Source of the DNA: Aequorivita iocasae
GTDB taxonomy: Bacteria > Bacteroidota > Bacteroidia > Flavobacteriales > Flavobacteriaceae
Direction: 5' to 3'
Length of the DNA: 64,000 nucleotides
Assembly: GCF_016757735.1 (NCBI RefSeq)
Contig: NZ_CP068439.1
Span: 2,480,001 to 2,544,000 of the forward strand
Shown here: positions 7,714-17,435 of the stretch, one piece after another
How positions within the stretch are numbered: position 1 is the stretch's first letter
How the letters are laid out: the number at the start of each line of letters is the position of its first letter
The notes under the pieces: generated by a model
What the model was told of the DNA's origin: nothing
What the model saw: only the letters and a program-made list of their open reading frames with translations
The model's database searches: none
Program-made: the position numbers and the translations under genes

Positions 7714-9141
7714 ATGAGCTTAAGACAACAAGCAATCAATGGCGTAATATGGACCTTTGCTCAGCAATTTTCTGTGCAAATTATCAATTTTGGAATGCAA
7801 ATTGTTTTGGCTCGTTTACTAATGCCAGAAATGTTTGGGTTAATTGCGATGATTAACATCTTTATTTCAATTGGACAATTGCTAATGGATGGTGGGATGA
7901 CCACTTCTTTGATAAGAACTAAAAATTCTGATAACAAAGATTACTCTACAGTCTTCATGACTAATTTATCGGTAAGTATTTTTGTTTATTTAATTGTTTT
8001 TGCTTGTGCTCCCTTAATTGCTGATTTTTATGATCAAGCTATTTTAACGGAAATAGTTAGGGTATTTGCTCTAATGTTTGTGATTAATGCTTTTTCAGCT
8101 GTTCATGTGGCAAAACTCACCAAAGAAATGAATTTTAAAAAGCAAATGACCTTTCAAATTCCATCTACGGTAATTGGAGCCATAACGGGAGTCACTTTAG
8201 CTTTATTGGGCTATGGGGTGTGGAGTTTGGTCTGGTTGAATTTGGCACAAGTAACAGCTTTAAGTTTGCAGTATTGGCTAATGACCGATTGGAGGCCGTC
8301 TTTTATTATAGATAAAAGCAAACTAAAATATCATTTTAATTTTGGTTATAAAATGACACTCTCGGGATTGCTGGATAGAATATATAATAATGCTTATAAT
8401 ATTGTAATTGGGAAATTCTTTAGTCCAGCTCAAGTTGGCTTTTTCTATCAAGCAGAATCAATGCGATTGTTCCCAGTAAACCAAATTGGTAGTGTATTGG
8501 GAAAAGTTACATACCCAATGTTTGCTAAAATTGAAACCGACAAGGAATTAAAAAATGCTTGCAAGAAAACGATGAAACTGGTTTTGAGCGTAGCCATTCC
8601 AGTAATGTTTATTTTAATTCTTGTGGCAGATGATTTATTCTTGTTGGTATTTGGTGAAAAATGGATGCCTGCAGTACCTTATTTTAAAATATTAGCGATT
8701 GCTTCTATAGTGCGCCCTATTAGTGGTTACAATCTTAATATCCTTAAGGTAAAGGGAAGGAGCGATTTGTTTTTAAAAGTTGAAGTAATCAAAAAGATTC
8801 TTGGTGTAGCTGCTATTGCTATAGCCCTACCATTTGGCATTATGCCCTTAGTGATTTCTTTAACAGTAGTTTCTTATTTGTTTGTGATGGTTAATATGAT
8901 TGTTTCTGGACGACTGATTAATTATAAAGTTTATGAACAGTTAAAGGATATTAGTTTATTGTATTGTATTGGATTTGTTGTTACCGTTATTTGTTATTTT
9001 ATCCTTCCTTATATGTCAACTAATATTTTAATTGTTAATTTATTAATAGGTGCGATTTTTTATGGGGCAACATATGTTCTTTTGTTGTTCTTATTTGAAA
9101 GGCAGGTTATACATTTAATAATAGGACTGTTGAAAAAATAG
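7714..9141 (+). CDS. Polysaccharide flippase (MOP/Wzx-like)
   Basis: A 475-residue polytopic membrane protein of the MOP superfamily (polysaccharide transport/Wzx-like, MATE-related). It begins LRQQAINGVIWTFAQQFSVQIINFGMQIVLARLL, the characteristic first helix with PEMFGLIA following, and contains about 12-14 hydrophobic segments to the C-terminus. Such proteins flip undecaprenyl-linked oligosaccharide repeats across the inner membrane. It heads a run of glycosyltransferases plus a polymerase (12496), which implies a Wzx/Wzy-type assembly. The substrate is not predictable from sequence. Confidence 0.9.
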   Translation: MSLRQQAINGVIWTFAQQFSVQIINFGMQIVLARLLMPEMFGLIAMINIFISIGQLLMDGGMTTSLIRTKNSDNKDYSTVFMTNLSVSIFVYLIVFACAPLIADFYDQAILTEIVRVFALMFVINAFSAVHVAKLTKEMNFKKQMTFQIPSTVIGAITGVTLALLGYGVWSLVWLNLAQVTALSLQYWLMTDWRPSFIIDKSKLKYHFNFGYKMTLSGLLDRIYNNAYNIVIGKFFSPAQVGFFYQAESMRLFPVNQIGSVLGKVTYPMFAKIETDKELKNACKKTMKLVLSVAIPVMFILILVADDLFLLVFGEKWMPAVPYFKILAIASIVRPISGYNLNILKVKGRSDLFLKVEVIKKILGVAAIAIALPFGIMPLVISLTVVSYLFVMVNMIVSGRLINYKVYEQLKDISLLYCIGFVVTVICYFILPYMSTNILIVNLLIGAIFYGATYVLLLFLFERQVIHLIIGLLKK

Positions 9142-9148
9142 TAGGAAA

Positions 9149-10306
9149 ATGAAAAAAAAGAAAGTTGTCTATATTGTTTTAGGCTTATCATTGATTTTGA
9201 ATATCCTATATTTTAAGTTTGATACTTTTGATTATTTATGGCCTAAAATTCAGGCCAGATACTTTCCTGAAGAAACTATAAATGGATACAACAAAGAAAT
9301 TGAAAAGAAAATAATTGATGTGTCCATAAATATGCTTGATAAAGATCCAGTCATGATTTGGAGTGAACCCAAAGGCTTCACACAAACGCTTTTGTCCAGC
9401 AACCATATCACCAGTACAGCTGAATTTAGATTACATAATTATCCAAGAGCATATTTATACTACGGTTTATCAGAATACTTAATTAAAAATAATAATCAAA
9501 AGAAATTGTTAGAACTAAAAAAATCATTTGATAAATTATATGATTTTGATAATTTAAATGAGATTAAATTTTACCGAATCGATCAAGTACCATTTGGATT
9601 AACAGCTTTAAACTTATATAAACATTTTAAAGAAGATAAGTATTTAAAATTTTCTAAAACTCTTTATCATTTTATTCTGGAATATCAAGAGCAAGATGGT
9701 ATAATATCATATAGAAAAGGTAAGCATACCGTATTGAATGATATGTTAGGGATGATTATTCCTTTTCTTATAAAATTTGATGAATATAATAAGAATAATG
9801 AAAAATTTCCTATTGTAAAAAAACAATTGGACTATTTCATTAAATATGGAATTGACACAAAAACATATATGCCTTCGCACGCTATTAATAAAGATGTAAA
9901 AGTTAAAGTCGGTTCGATAAATTGGGGGAGAGGAATTGGCTGGTACGCAATAGCCCTTTCTCAATATTATCTATCAACTGGGGAATATGAGATTGAAATT
10001 AATGGATTATTATCTACATTAAAATCTTTAAAGAATTCTGAACAATTATGGAGTCAATTTCCTGGAAATTACGAGAGATTTGATGCTTCGACAACTACAA
10101 TGATTTTATATTCAAATGCAATTATGAATACAACAGTTCTAAATAAACAAGAAATATTTAAACTTTTGAAAAATTATATTTCAAAAGACGGTTTAATTCT
10201 GGAAACTTCCGGAGATACCTATGCTGTTAATAATTATTCCAACACTTATGGAAAAAGCGAACTGTCGCAAGGGATGTTACTTCTTTTATTAGCTAATTCA
10301 AAATAA
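9149..10306 (+). CDS. Membrane-anchored GH88/GH105-like hydrolase
   Basis: A 385-residue protein with an N-terminal membrane anchor or signal (about residues 5-22) followed by an alpha/alpha-barrel-like sequence. Motifs resemble the unsaturated glucuronyl/rhamnogalacturonyl hydrolase group: RIDQVPFGLTAL, GRGIGWYAIALSQYY, and a DAS-TTTMILYS segment near the end. These enzymes normally remove unsaturated uronic acids from oligosaccharides made by lyases. Its position between flippase and pyruvyl transferase suggests trimming or quality control of the exported polysaccharide, which is inference. Starts seven bases after the flippase. Confidence 0.62.
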   Translation: MKKKKVVYIVLGLSLILNILYFKFDTFDYLWPKIQARYFPEETINGYNKEIEKKIIDVSINMLDKDPVMIWSEPKGFTQTLLSSNHITSTAEFRLHNYPRAYLYYGLSEYLIKNNNQKKLLELKKSFDKLYDFDNLNEIKFYRIDQVPFGLTALNLYKHFKEDKYLKFSKTLYHFILEYQEQDGIISYRKGKHTVLNDMLGMIIPFLIKFDEYNKNNEKFPIVKKQLDYFIKYGIDTKTYMPSHAINKDVKVKVGSINWGRGIGWYAIALSQYYLSTGEYEIEINGLLSTLKSLKNSEQLWSQFPGNYERFDASTTTMILYSNAIMNTTVLNKQEIFKLLKNYISKDGLILETSGDTYAVNNYSNTYGKSELSQGMLLLLLANSK

Positions 10307-10311
10307 ATGAA

Positions 10312-11442
10312 ATGAAAAGAAAGATAGCGATATTAACACAACCATTACACGATAATTATGGTGGATTATTACAGGCATATGCATTATCAAAAACGTTAAA
10401 TCAATATGGAGATGTACTTATTATAAACAGATGGGGCGGACATAATTCATACATTAAAAAATTTGCTTCAAAAATAAAACACTCATTGATTAGAAACCCA
10501 AACATTCCAACAAAATCACAAAAGGCTATAATATCTCAACATACAAATGCATTTAGAGAAAAGTACATTCCTAATATTAGCCAAAGAATTACGACAGATA
10601 AAGGAATGAGAGAACACAGTAAGATGGGTTTTAACACTTATGTAGTTGGCAGTGATCAATGTTGGCGGCCCAACTATTCTCCAAAAATAACTAATTTTTT
10701 TTTAGACTTTGTGAGAGATAAACAGAACTTAACCAGAATATCCTATGCCGCATCTTTTGGAACTTCAGAGTGGGAATTTAATGATGAACAGACGAAAATT
10801 TGCAAAGACTTAATACAAAAATTTGAGGGTGTCTCGGTAAGAGAAAGTTCTGGCGTACAGCTTTGCAAAAATCATCTAAATAGTGATGCAATACATGTTT
10901 TAGACCCAACTATGCTTTTGGATATTGAGGAGTATAAAAAATTGACGGAATCTGAAAATGTATCAAAAAGTATGGGTAATTTAAAAGTATATGTATTAGA
11001 TAAGTCTGTGGAAAAAACTAAATTAATTGAATATGTTACTGAAAAACTAAATCTTAAATCCTTTGAAGTAATGCCCGATAAACGCATGAGGAATGCAAGA
11101 GTAACTTCTAATAACGTAAACGAATTTATTTATCCTTCGCCTCTAGTTTGGCTTAAAGGGTTTCAAGATGCCGAATTTGTGATTACCGACTCTTTTCACG
11201 GAACTGTATTTTCTATTTTACATAACTTACCTTTTATAGCCATTGGAAATGAACGGCGTGGACTTTCCCGCTTTGAATCCTTGCTTCAAATGTTTGGTTT
11301 GGAAGATAGGTTACTTATTGAATATAATATTGAAAATGCCAATGAAATTTTAAAAAGAAAAATTAAATGGTCTGAAGTTAATAATAAGCTTGAAAAGGAA
11401 AGAAAGAAAGCGAAAAACTTTTTAAATACATATCTAAAATAA
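10312..11442 (+). CDS. Polysaccharide pyruvyl transferase family protein
   Basis: A 376-residue member of the CsaB/WcaK-like pyruvyl-transferase family, which transfers pyruvate ketals from PEP to sugars of cell-surface polysaccharides. Visible motifs: NYGGLLQAYALSKTL near the N-terminus, VVGSDQCWRPNYSP, SYAASFGTSEW, a DPTMLLD segment, and TDSFHGTVFSILHNLPFIAI, the hallmark SFHG motif, near residues 285-310. Pyruvylation would give the polysaccharide extra negative charge. Cotranscribed with flanking genes (5 and 1 base gaps). Confidence 0.88.
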   Translation: MKRKIAILTQPLHDNYGGLLQAYALSKTLNQYGDVLIINRWGGHNSYIKKFASKIKHSLIRNPNIPTKSQKAIISQHTNAFREKYIPNISQRITTDKGMREHSKMGFNTYVVGSDQCWRPNYSPKITNFFLDFVRDKQNLTRISYAASFGTSEWEFNDEQTKICKDLIQKFEGVSVRESSGVQLCKNHLNSDAIHVLDPTMLLDIEEYKKLTESENVSKSMGNLKVYVLDKSVEKTKLIEYVTEKLNLKSFEVMPDKRMRNARVTSNNVNEFIYPSPLVWLKGFQDAEFVITDSFHGTVFSILHNLPFIAIGNERRGLSRFESLLQMFGLEDRLLIEYNIENANEILKRKIKWSEVNNKLEKERKKAKNFLNTYLK

Positions 11443-11443
11443 T

Positions 11444-12343
11444 ATGTTTTCAGTAATCATTCCATTATACAATAAAGAACTAAGTATATATAATACAATA
11501 CAGTCCATATTAATTCAGTCTTACAAAGATTTTGAAATTGTTATTGTAAATGATGGTTCTACCGATAAAAGTGTAGAAGTGGTTGAGAAAATCAAAGATG
11601 ATAGAATTCGTTTGATCCATCAAGAGAATCAAGGTGTTTCTGCTGCTAGAAACACAGGAATTAAACACGCAAAACACGAATGGATTTGTTTTTTGGATGC
11701 GGATGATTTGTGGGAGAAGGAGCATTTGGATGAATATTGTCAGGTATTAATTAAACATTCTCAAATACATTGGATGTTTTCAGGCTTCACTTCAAAAAAC
11801 AAAAATAAACGCTGGAAATATATTTATTATAAAAATGGATTTCTTAACAATGTGTTTGACGGTTTACTTAATGGATTAAAAATTCATACAAGTACAGTTT
11901 GTGTAAAGAAAAAACTCTTTGATATATATCCTGATTTATATTTTAGGGAGGGTCTTAATAATTCGGAAGATAGAGAGGTGTGGTATAAACTATGCTGTAT
12001 AGATCGATCTCCTTACAATATATCTAAATCATTATCTATTTATGATGTAAATGTGAGTGGATCGTTAACTAAAAACAAGACGGAAACAGTAAAAGCTCAC
12101 TTTTTAAATATGAATAAACGCTTATCTGAATTTCATTCCTACGTCTCTCTAGACGATAGTGATAAAAAAAAATTTGAAAATTTCATTTTTAACTTCAATA
12201 GAACCTTAATAAAAAGCGCATATATTGGTGGATTTATAAAAGATGATTATAAAGATTATTTAAACAAGTTTGAGTATAATTTTTTTTCTTACACTATTAA
12301 TTTTAATAAAACTATAAAGAAAATAATAATTAAACTCTGTTGA
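11444..12343 (+). CDS. Glycosyltransferase family 2
   Basis: A 299-residue GT-A fold glycosyltransferase. The N-terminus FSVIIPLYNKELSIYNTIQSIL, VNDGSTDKS, AARNTGIKHAKHEWICFLDADDLWEKEHL (DXD equivalent: DADD at about residues 85-88) are classic GT2 features. It uses a nucleotide sugar and acts at the cytoplasmic face of the inner membrane, adding one residue of the repeat unit. Sugar specificity is not predictable. Translation would stop at 12341-12343; the same frame continues open for 33 further codons (see separate remnant entry). Confidence 0.92.
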   Translation: MFSVIIPLYNKELSIYNTIQSILIQSYKDFEIVIVNDGSTDKSVEVVEKIKDDRIRLIHQENQGVSAARNTGIKHAKHEWICFLDADDLWEKEHLDEYCQVLIKHSQIHWMFSGFTSKNKNKRWKYIYYKNGFLNNVFDGLLNGLKIHTSTVCVKKKLFDIYPDLYFREGLNNSEDREVWYKLCCIDRSPYNISKSLSIYDVNVSGSLTKNKTETVKAHFLNMNKRLSEFHSYVSLDDSDKKKFENFIFNFNRTLIKSAYIGGFIKDDYKDYLNKFEYNFFSYTINFNKTIKKIIIKLC

Positions 12344-12442
12344 GTAACCTCATTTATTTGTTTTGAAAATTATGAAGTTCTTAAGCCAAAAACGGATGGC
12401 AGTGACCATTCTATAATTGAAGAGTATGTTGGGATTAACTAA
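12344..12442 (+). pseudogene. Short in-frame protein-like remnant after the GT2 gene
   Basis: Directly after the GT2 stop, the same frame stays open to TAA at about 12440-12442, ending with KTDGSDHSIIEEYVGIN. It has no start codon of its own. It could be the tail of a longer ancestral GT2 with a nonsense mutation, or the tail of a deleted gene. The call rests only on protein-like composition. Confidence 0.25.
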
Positions 12443-12495
12443 AAGCAATATATTTATTATTATCCTTTTCAGAAAAATGATTTATTATTAATTAG

Positions 12496-13932
12496 ATGCT
12501 TAGAAAGCTAATATTTATAGGTTTAACCGTATTCTTATGTGTTTACTACTTTGTACCTGATGAAAGAATGGACAAAGGGGTAATATTAACTCTACTTCTG
12601 TTAGTAACTGTGGTAACTGCAATGTTTTTTACTAGAAGAGAAACAGAACCATTTCTGAAAGCTCAATTCTTTAAGCATTCTAACCTAGCGGTTTTGGGGA
12701 TTTTAATTGTTAATTTCCAGTATTATATTGATTATTTGATTGGTAACATTCCTTCCAGCAATGATTTTATTTTTGTAAATCCACAAATTGTAATCAAATC
12801 TCTTACCCTATCAATTATTGGTCTTTTGATGTTTTATTTAGGTTATCTAAGTTTTAATAAAAGAAAAAAGCACATTGTTCAAAAGAAAAATGAACAGATT
12901 ATTAAAACAAGATTTCTAGAGGTTTTAGTGTTGGTATTTCTGATATTGTTTTTTTTAACTATTAATGTAAATTATGTTTTAGGTGGCTATGGTACTGAAA
13001 CTATCGGACAGAATGCTTTGTACATCTCACTCCTGTTAAAAATTTTTATAATAGCAATTGTAATACAAAAATCAAGAAATTTAATCTTGATGAAAAAAAC
13101 CAAATTGAGTTTTAAAAGTTATTTGTCCTATTTGGGGCTAATTACAAACATGTCTTTAACATTATATCTTTTTACTGTAATACTCAGTGGAGACAGGGGG
13201 CCATTAATTACCTTTGTTTTAATTATTTTGGCTGGGTATTTATTTGTTACAAGACGTAAATTAAAAACAAAATATGGAATCATTTTTGTAATAATAGGAG
13301 CAAGTTTTATTACACTATTGGGTATTGTTAGAACATTTGACTCTAATTTATCTTTTTTAGATAAACTGCAATTAGCTTTTCAAGAGAATCCTTTTAGCAT
13401 CGAAGAATCTTTTTTACCACAAACCAAGGAATTGGCAGGGTCTGTTAAAGCTAATCACCACGCCTTGGATTTTGTTCCTAAACAGCACGACTTTTTGTAT
13501 GGAAGGTTTCAATTTCAACAAATAACTGTAGCAATACCTTTTTTCAATATTTTTAATAGCCTAATATTTCAAGATGATTCTAAAAAGTATGCAGGGTCAG
13601 CTTCATTTGTCACATGGATTTTTCAAGGGGATAAACCTAGTTATGGAAATGGGACTTCGGTTATAGCAGATTTTTATTTTGATTTTGGATTAATTGGGGT
13701 AATTTTCGGCATGTTTCTTTTCGGATATTATATGCGTTTCGCTGAAATTACAATGTACACATATCAATTACCTTCTTTATTGGGACATTCCTTTTTTATG
13801 GTTTATATTGGTAGTGCAATATACATTTCTAGGTCATCTTTTCTTTTCGAGTTTAGAACTGTTGTTTGGGTTTGTGCAATATTATTAATTAATCAATACT
13901 TTTTTAATAAAAAACAGTATACTAAAGCTTGA
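12496..13932 (+). CDS. O-antigen/oligosaccharide repeat-unit polymerase (Wzy-like)
   Basis: A 478-residue polytopic protein with about 11-12 hydrophobic segments and a large periplasmic loop between about residues 290 and 385 (LQLAFQENPFSIEESF ... FVTWIFQGDKPSYGNGTSV), the layout of Wzy-type polymerases. The GDRGPLITFVLI segment and the GNGTSVIADFYFDFGLIGV segment are typical of oligosaccharide repeat-unit polymerases. It would link flipped repeat units in the periplasm. Together with the Wzx-like gene it defines a Wzx/Wzy pathway. Sequence identity in this family is low, so the call rests mostly on topology and context. Confidence 0.82.
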   Translation: MLRKLIFIGLTVFLCVYYFVPDERMDKGVILTLLLLVTVVTAMFFTRRETEPFLKAQFFKHSNLAVLGILIVNFQYYIDYLIGNIPSSNDFIFVNPQIVIKSLTLSIIGLLMFYLGYLSFNKRKKHIVQKKNEQIIKTRFLEVLVLVFLILFFLTINVNYVLGGYGTETIGQNALYISLLLKIFIIAIVIQKSRNLILMKKTKLSFKSYLSYLGLITNMSLTLYLFTVILSGDRGPLITFVLIILAGYLFVTRRKLKTKYGIIFVIIGASFITLLGIVRTFDSNLSFLDKLQLAFQENPFSIEESFLPQTKELAGSVKANHHALDFVPKQHDFLYGRFQFQQITVAIPFFNIFNSLIFQDDSKKYAGSASFVTWIFQGDKPSYGNGTSVIADFYFDFGLIGVIFGMFLFGYYMRFAEITMYTYQLPSLLGHSFFMVYIGSAIYISRSSFLFEFRTVVWVCAILLINQYFFNKKQYTKA

Positions 13933-13938
13933 GTATTA

Positions 13939-15039
13939 ATGATTAAGAAAAATTTCTGTTTTTTTGTTTCAACACTTGATAGTGGGGGGTTAGAAAATTA
14001 TTTATTGCGATTTTTGGAATATAAAGCTTCGGATTTTAATAAAATAGTTATTTTTTGTAAAGCAGGGAGGGGAGGACAGCTAGAAAAGCGCTATTCTTCT
14101 ATATCTAATTTAATTATATATAAAAAAAAAATAGGTTTCTTTAATCCTAAAGACTATATTTCTTTATACACCTTTTTTAAAAAATCTAAAATAGACACTA
14201 TTTGTGATTTTACAGGAAATTTTGCAGGATTAATTTTATTTACGGCAAATCTTGCCACCATAAAAAAACGAGTTGTTTTTTATCGAGGGTCAACAAATCA
14301 TTTCAATGAATCTAAATTAAGATTGCTATACAACAAGTTTGTAAAAAACTTGACCTACAGATACGCCACAAATATCTTATCAAACTCTAATGCCGCATTT
14401 GATTTTTTCTTTTCTCATGATTGGAGAAATGACACTCGTTTTAAGGTAATTTATAATGGTATAAATCCTCAACAATTTATAGAAGAAAAAGAAAATTTGA
14501 GAAATGAATTCAATATTCCTAAAGACGGTTTCGTAGTTGGTCATACCGGAAGATACAATATGGCCAAGAATCATCAAACAATTCTAAAAGTCGCAAAAGA
14601 ATTATGTACTAAATATAATGATATCTATTTTCTATTATGTGGTAATGAAGTGAAGGATAAATTAAAAGCTAAGGTTAAGAAAGAAAAATTAGAAGATAGA
14701 ATTATTTTACAAAACAATCGGGAGGATATACCTAAAGTTTTGAATACAACCAACTGTTATTATTTCCCATCAATTACAGAGGGTCAACCAAACTCATTAA
14801 TTGAAGCGATGGTTTCGGGAATCCCAATAATAGCCTCAAATATTGAACCGATACTTGAAACTACTCCAAAGGCAATCCATCATCGGTTTAAAAACCCCAT
14901 GGATGTTGAGGGATTTGTAGCTGAAATTGAGAAAATCTATTTAAATAGAGACAATATTTCCTCTTATTGTTGTACCGAATGGGCCAGGAAACATTTTGAT
15001 CATAAGGTATTATTTGAAAAATTTTATAATGAATTGTGA
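13939..15039 (+). CDS. Glycosyltransferase family 4
   Basis: A 366-residue GT-B enzyme. The N-terminal STLDSGGLENYLLRFLEY is a typical GT4 acceptor-side motif (GG.E), and the C-terminal half contains VGHTGRYNMAKNHQTIL and the EX7E-type segment PSITEGQPNSLIEAMVSGIPIIASNI (E at about residues 280 and 288). It transfers a sugar from a nucleotide donor to the growing lipid-linked repeat. It starts six bases after the polymerase stop, so it is part of the same operon. Confidence 0.9.
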   Translation: MIKKNFCFFVSTLDSGGLENYLLRFLEYKASDFNKIVIFCKAGRGGQLEKRYSSISNLIIYKKKIGFFNPKDYISLYTFFKKSKIDTICDFTGNFAGLILFTANLATIKKRVVFYRGSTNHFNESKLRLLYNKFVKNLTYRYATNILSNSNAAFDFFFSHDWRNDTRFKVIYNGINPQQFIEEKENLRNEFNIPKDGFVVGHTGRYNMAKNHQTILKVAKELCTKYNDIYFLLCGNEVKDKLKAKVKKEKLEDRIILQNNREDIPKVLNTTNCYYFPSITEGQPNSLIEAMVSGIPIIASNIEPILETTPKAIHHRFKNPMDVEGFVAEIEKIYLNRDNISSYCCTEWARKHFDHKVLFEKFYNEL

Positions 15040-15041
15040 AT

Positions 15042-16217
15042 ATGGAATTAGTATTTGTTACTGAGGCAAGATTTGTAAAAAATAGACTTGGAGATTATTA
15101 TGCGGATAGTTCTTTTAATTATGAATTATGGAATCGTTATTTAGAATCATTTTCTAAAATAGCAATCATGGCTCGGGTGAAGAGGGATGATGATTTTAGA
15201 GCCAATTCGTCTCTATTGTCTTCTGGGAAAAATGTCTCCTTTATTGAATTACCTTATTATATAGGACCTTTACAGTATTTTTTAAACTTAAGAAAATTAA
15301 AGAAAGTAATTAAACAAACTATTAATAAATCAAATGCCACATTTATATGTAGGGTTCCAGGCAATATTGGCGATTTAGCAATTAGATGCTTAATTAATAA
15401 AAATAAGAATTATGGATTAGAAGTAGTTGGTGATCCTTGGGATGTTTTTGCTAGAGGTAGCATTAAACATCCTTTAAGAAGTTACTTACGAAAAATATCA
15501 TATAATTCATTAATTTATAATGTTCAAAATGCGTCAGCAGTACTTTATGTTACCAATGAAACTCTGCAAAAAAAATATCCGGTAAGATCGAATACTTTTG
15601 AAATTTCGGCTTCTAATGTTAATATAGATGATTCTTTAATTGCGGTTGATCCTAAATCACATTCTTTTAAAAATGAATATCAAATTATTTCCATTGGATC
15701 CCTTGCTCAAATGTATAAATCTCCTGACATCTTAATCAAAAGCATTAGGATGCTTAAAAATAAAGGTATAAATTGTAAGCTAATCTGGTTGGGAGATGGT
15801 GATTTTAAAGAAGATATGGAATTTTTTGCTAAAGAGTTGAATTTGGATAATGATATAACTTTTTTAGGTAACGTTGATAAAATAAAGGTTCGAGAATATT
15901 TAATTCAGTCAGACATTTTTGTACTAGCCTCGCGTACGGAAGGACTTCCAAGAGCAATTATTGAAGCAATGTCGGTTGGTCTACCTTGTATCGCCACAAC
16001 TGTTGGTGGTATTCCAGAATTATTGGATAATGCAGTTTTAGTCCCAAAAGACAATGCTGATGCAATGGCAGAAAAAATTAAAAAATTAATTGAAATTCCA
16101 GAGTTCTATAATGAACAAGCAAGTTTAAATTTAAGACGATCGCATAATTATAAGAATAGTGTCTTAAGAGATAAACGAAAACAATTTTATCAATATCTAA
16201 TTAATTTGAGAAATTAA
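15042..16217 (+). CDS. Glycosyltransferase family 4
   Basis: A 391-residue GT-B enzyme: LVFVTEARF at the N-terminus, a C-terminal nucleotide-sugar-binding half with IISIGSLAQMYKSPDILIKSI, LIWLGDGDFKEDM and LASRTEGLPRAIIEAMSVGLPCIATTVGGIPELL (EX7E type). I chose ATG 15042, two bases after the preceding stop; a GTG at 15036 that overlaps the previous gene is an alternative and adds two residues. One of three consecutive GT4 genes, so the repeat unit probably contains several sugars. Confidence 0.9.
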   Translation: MELVFVTEARFVKNRLGDYYADSSFNYELWNRYLESFSKIAIMARVKRDDDFRANSSLLSSGKNVSFIELPYYIGPLQYFLNLRKLKKVIKQTINKSNATFICRVPGNIGDLAIRCLINKNKNYGLEVVGDPWDVFARGSIKHPLRSYLRKISYNSLIYNVQNASAVLYVTNETLQKKYPVRSNTFEISASNVNIDDSLIAVDPKSHSFKNEYQIISIGSLAQMYKSPDILIKSIRMLKNKGINCKLIWLGDGDFKEDMEFFAKELNLDNDITFLGNVDKIKVREYLIQSDIFVLASRTEGLPRAIIEAMSVGLPCIATTVGGIPELLDNAVLVPKDNADAMAEKIKKLIEIPEFYNEQASLNLRRSHNYKNSVLRDKRKQFYQYLINLRN

Positions 16218-16221
16218 TAAA

Positions 16222-17364
16222 ATGCATATTCTCCACTTAATAAAAACTAGTGAAGGGGCGACTTGGGCTGTGAGGCTGCTACAAGAAATCCATAAAAGAC
16301 ATGATGACATTACTTTTAGCGTTGTTGTTCCAAAGGGAGGAAAACACTTTCACGAGTATTTAAGTTTATGTGAAAATGTTTATGAGTTTTCATATACCAT
16401 TGATTGGGATTTATTAAATGCAGGAAAGACATTTAAAAAAATAGTTTTAAAAGAAAATCCCGATATAATTCATAGTTGGTTTACTCAAACGACCTTGTAT
16501 GCGCGTCTATTTTTGAGAGATATCAAAATTCCTAGAATTTTTCAGGTTGTTGGTCCTGCACATCTTGAAAATTCATTATTCAAGTGGGGTGATTTAAGAA
16601 GTGCCCAAAATAATGATTACTGGATTGCAACATCAAGATATATCTATAATATCTATATTAACGCAGGAATATCTGAAAATAAATTATTCTTGAATTATGC
16701 ATTTATTGATGTTGAAAATATATTAAAAGCTAAAGAACAGATTCAACCTAAAAATTTTAGAAAAGAATTTAATTTAGCCGAGGATATCAAAATCATTGGA
16801 ACCGCATCATATATTTATCCCCCTAAATTTTATGAAAAAAGTGGAGTCAAAGGGCATGAATACCTGTTACAAGCATTTAAATTTTTGATAGAAGAAAGGG
16901 ATGACGTTGTTTTAGTAATTGCTGGTTCAACTTTCGGTAATAATTGTTCGTATGAAAATAAGTTGAAGGAATTAGCTGAAGAGATTGGGAATGAAAAAAT
17001 ATTCTTTACTGGTAGATTTGATCATATTTATGAAGTAATATACAACTTCGATGTATTTGTTTATTTGTCAAAATCTGAAAATTTAGGCGGTGTATATGAA
17101 AGTTTGCTTTTTGAGATCCCTACAATTTCTTCCAATAAAGGAGCTTTGCCAGAATTGGTAATTAATAATGAAACTGGCTTTAATGTTGACCCTTCTAATT
17201 ATGAGGAATTAATACAGAAAATCAATTTATTATTGGATAATGATTTCCCAATGTATAGAAAAAGAGGTAAAGAATTGGTATTAGAAACTTTTAATAAAAA
17301 TGATATTATAGCTAATACCTATAAATTATATAAAAATATAATCACTAAAGAAATAAATATATAA
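16222..17364 (+). CDS. Glycosyltransferase family 4
   Basis: A 380-residue GT-B protein starting MHILHLIKTSEGATWAVRLLQEI, with an NPDIIHSWFTQTT acceptor-side segment, IGTASYIYPPK, GHEYLLQAFKFL, VLVIAGSTFG and a C-terminal LSKSENLGGVYESLLFEIPTISSNKGALPELV region. In this last segment the EX7E spacing is kept (SEN...YESL). Four bases separate it from the previous GT4 gene. The specific sugar is unknown. Confidence 0.88.
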   Translation: MHILHLIKTSEGATWAVRLLQEIHKRHDDITFSVVVPKGGKHFHEYLSLCENVYEFSYTIDWDLLNAGKTFKKIVLKENPDIIHSWFTQTTLYARLFLRDIKIPRIFQVVGPAHLENSLFKWGDLRSAQNNDYWIATSRYIYNIYINAGISENKLFLNYAFIDVENILKAKEQIQPKNFRKEFNLAEDIKIIGTASYIYPPKFYEKSGVKGHEYLLQAFKFLIEERDDVVLVIAGSTFGNNCSYENKLKELAEEIGNEKIFFTGRFDHIYEVIYNFDVFVYLSKSENLGGVYESLLFEIPTISSNKGALPELVINNETGFNVDPSNYEELIQKINLLLDNDFPMYRKRGKELVLETFNKNDIIANTYKLYKNIITKEINI

Positions 17365-17435
17365 CGATTGCTAACATTAAGTAAATCAAATGAATTTATT
17401 CTAATCTTTATTATTTTCATTTTCTATTTTGAATT

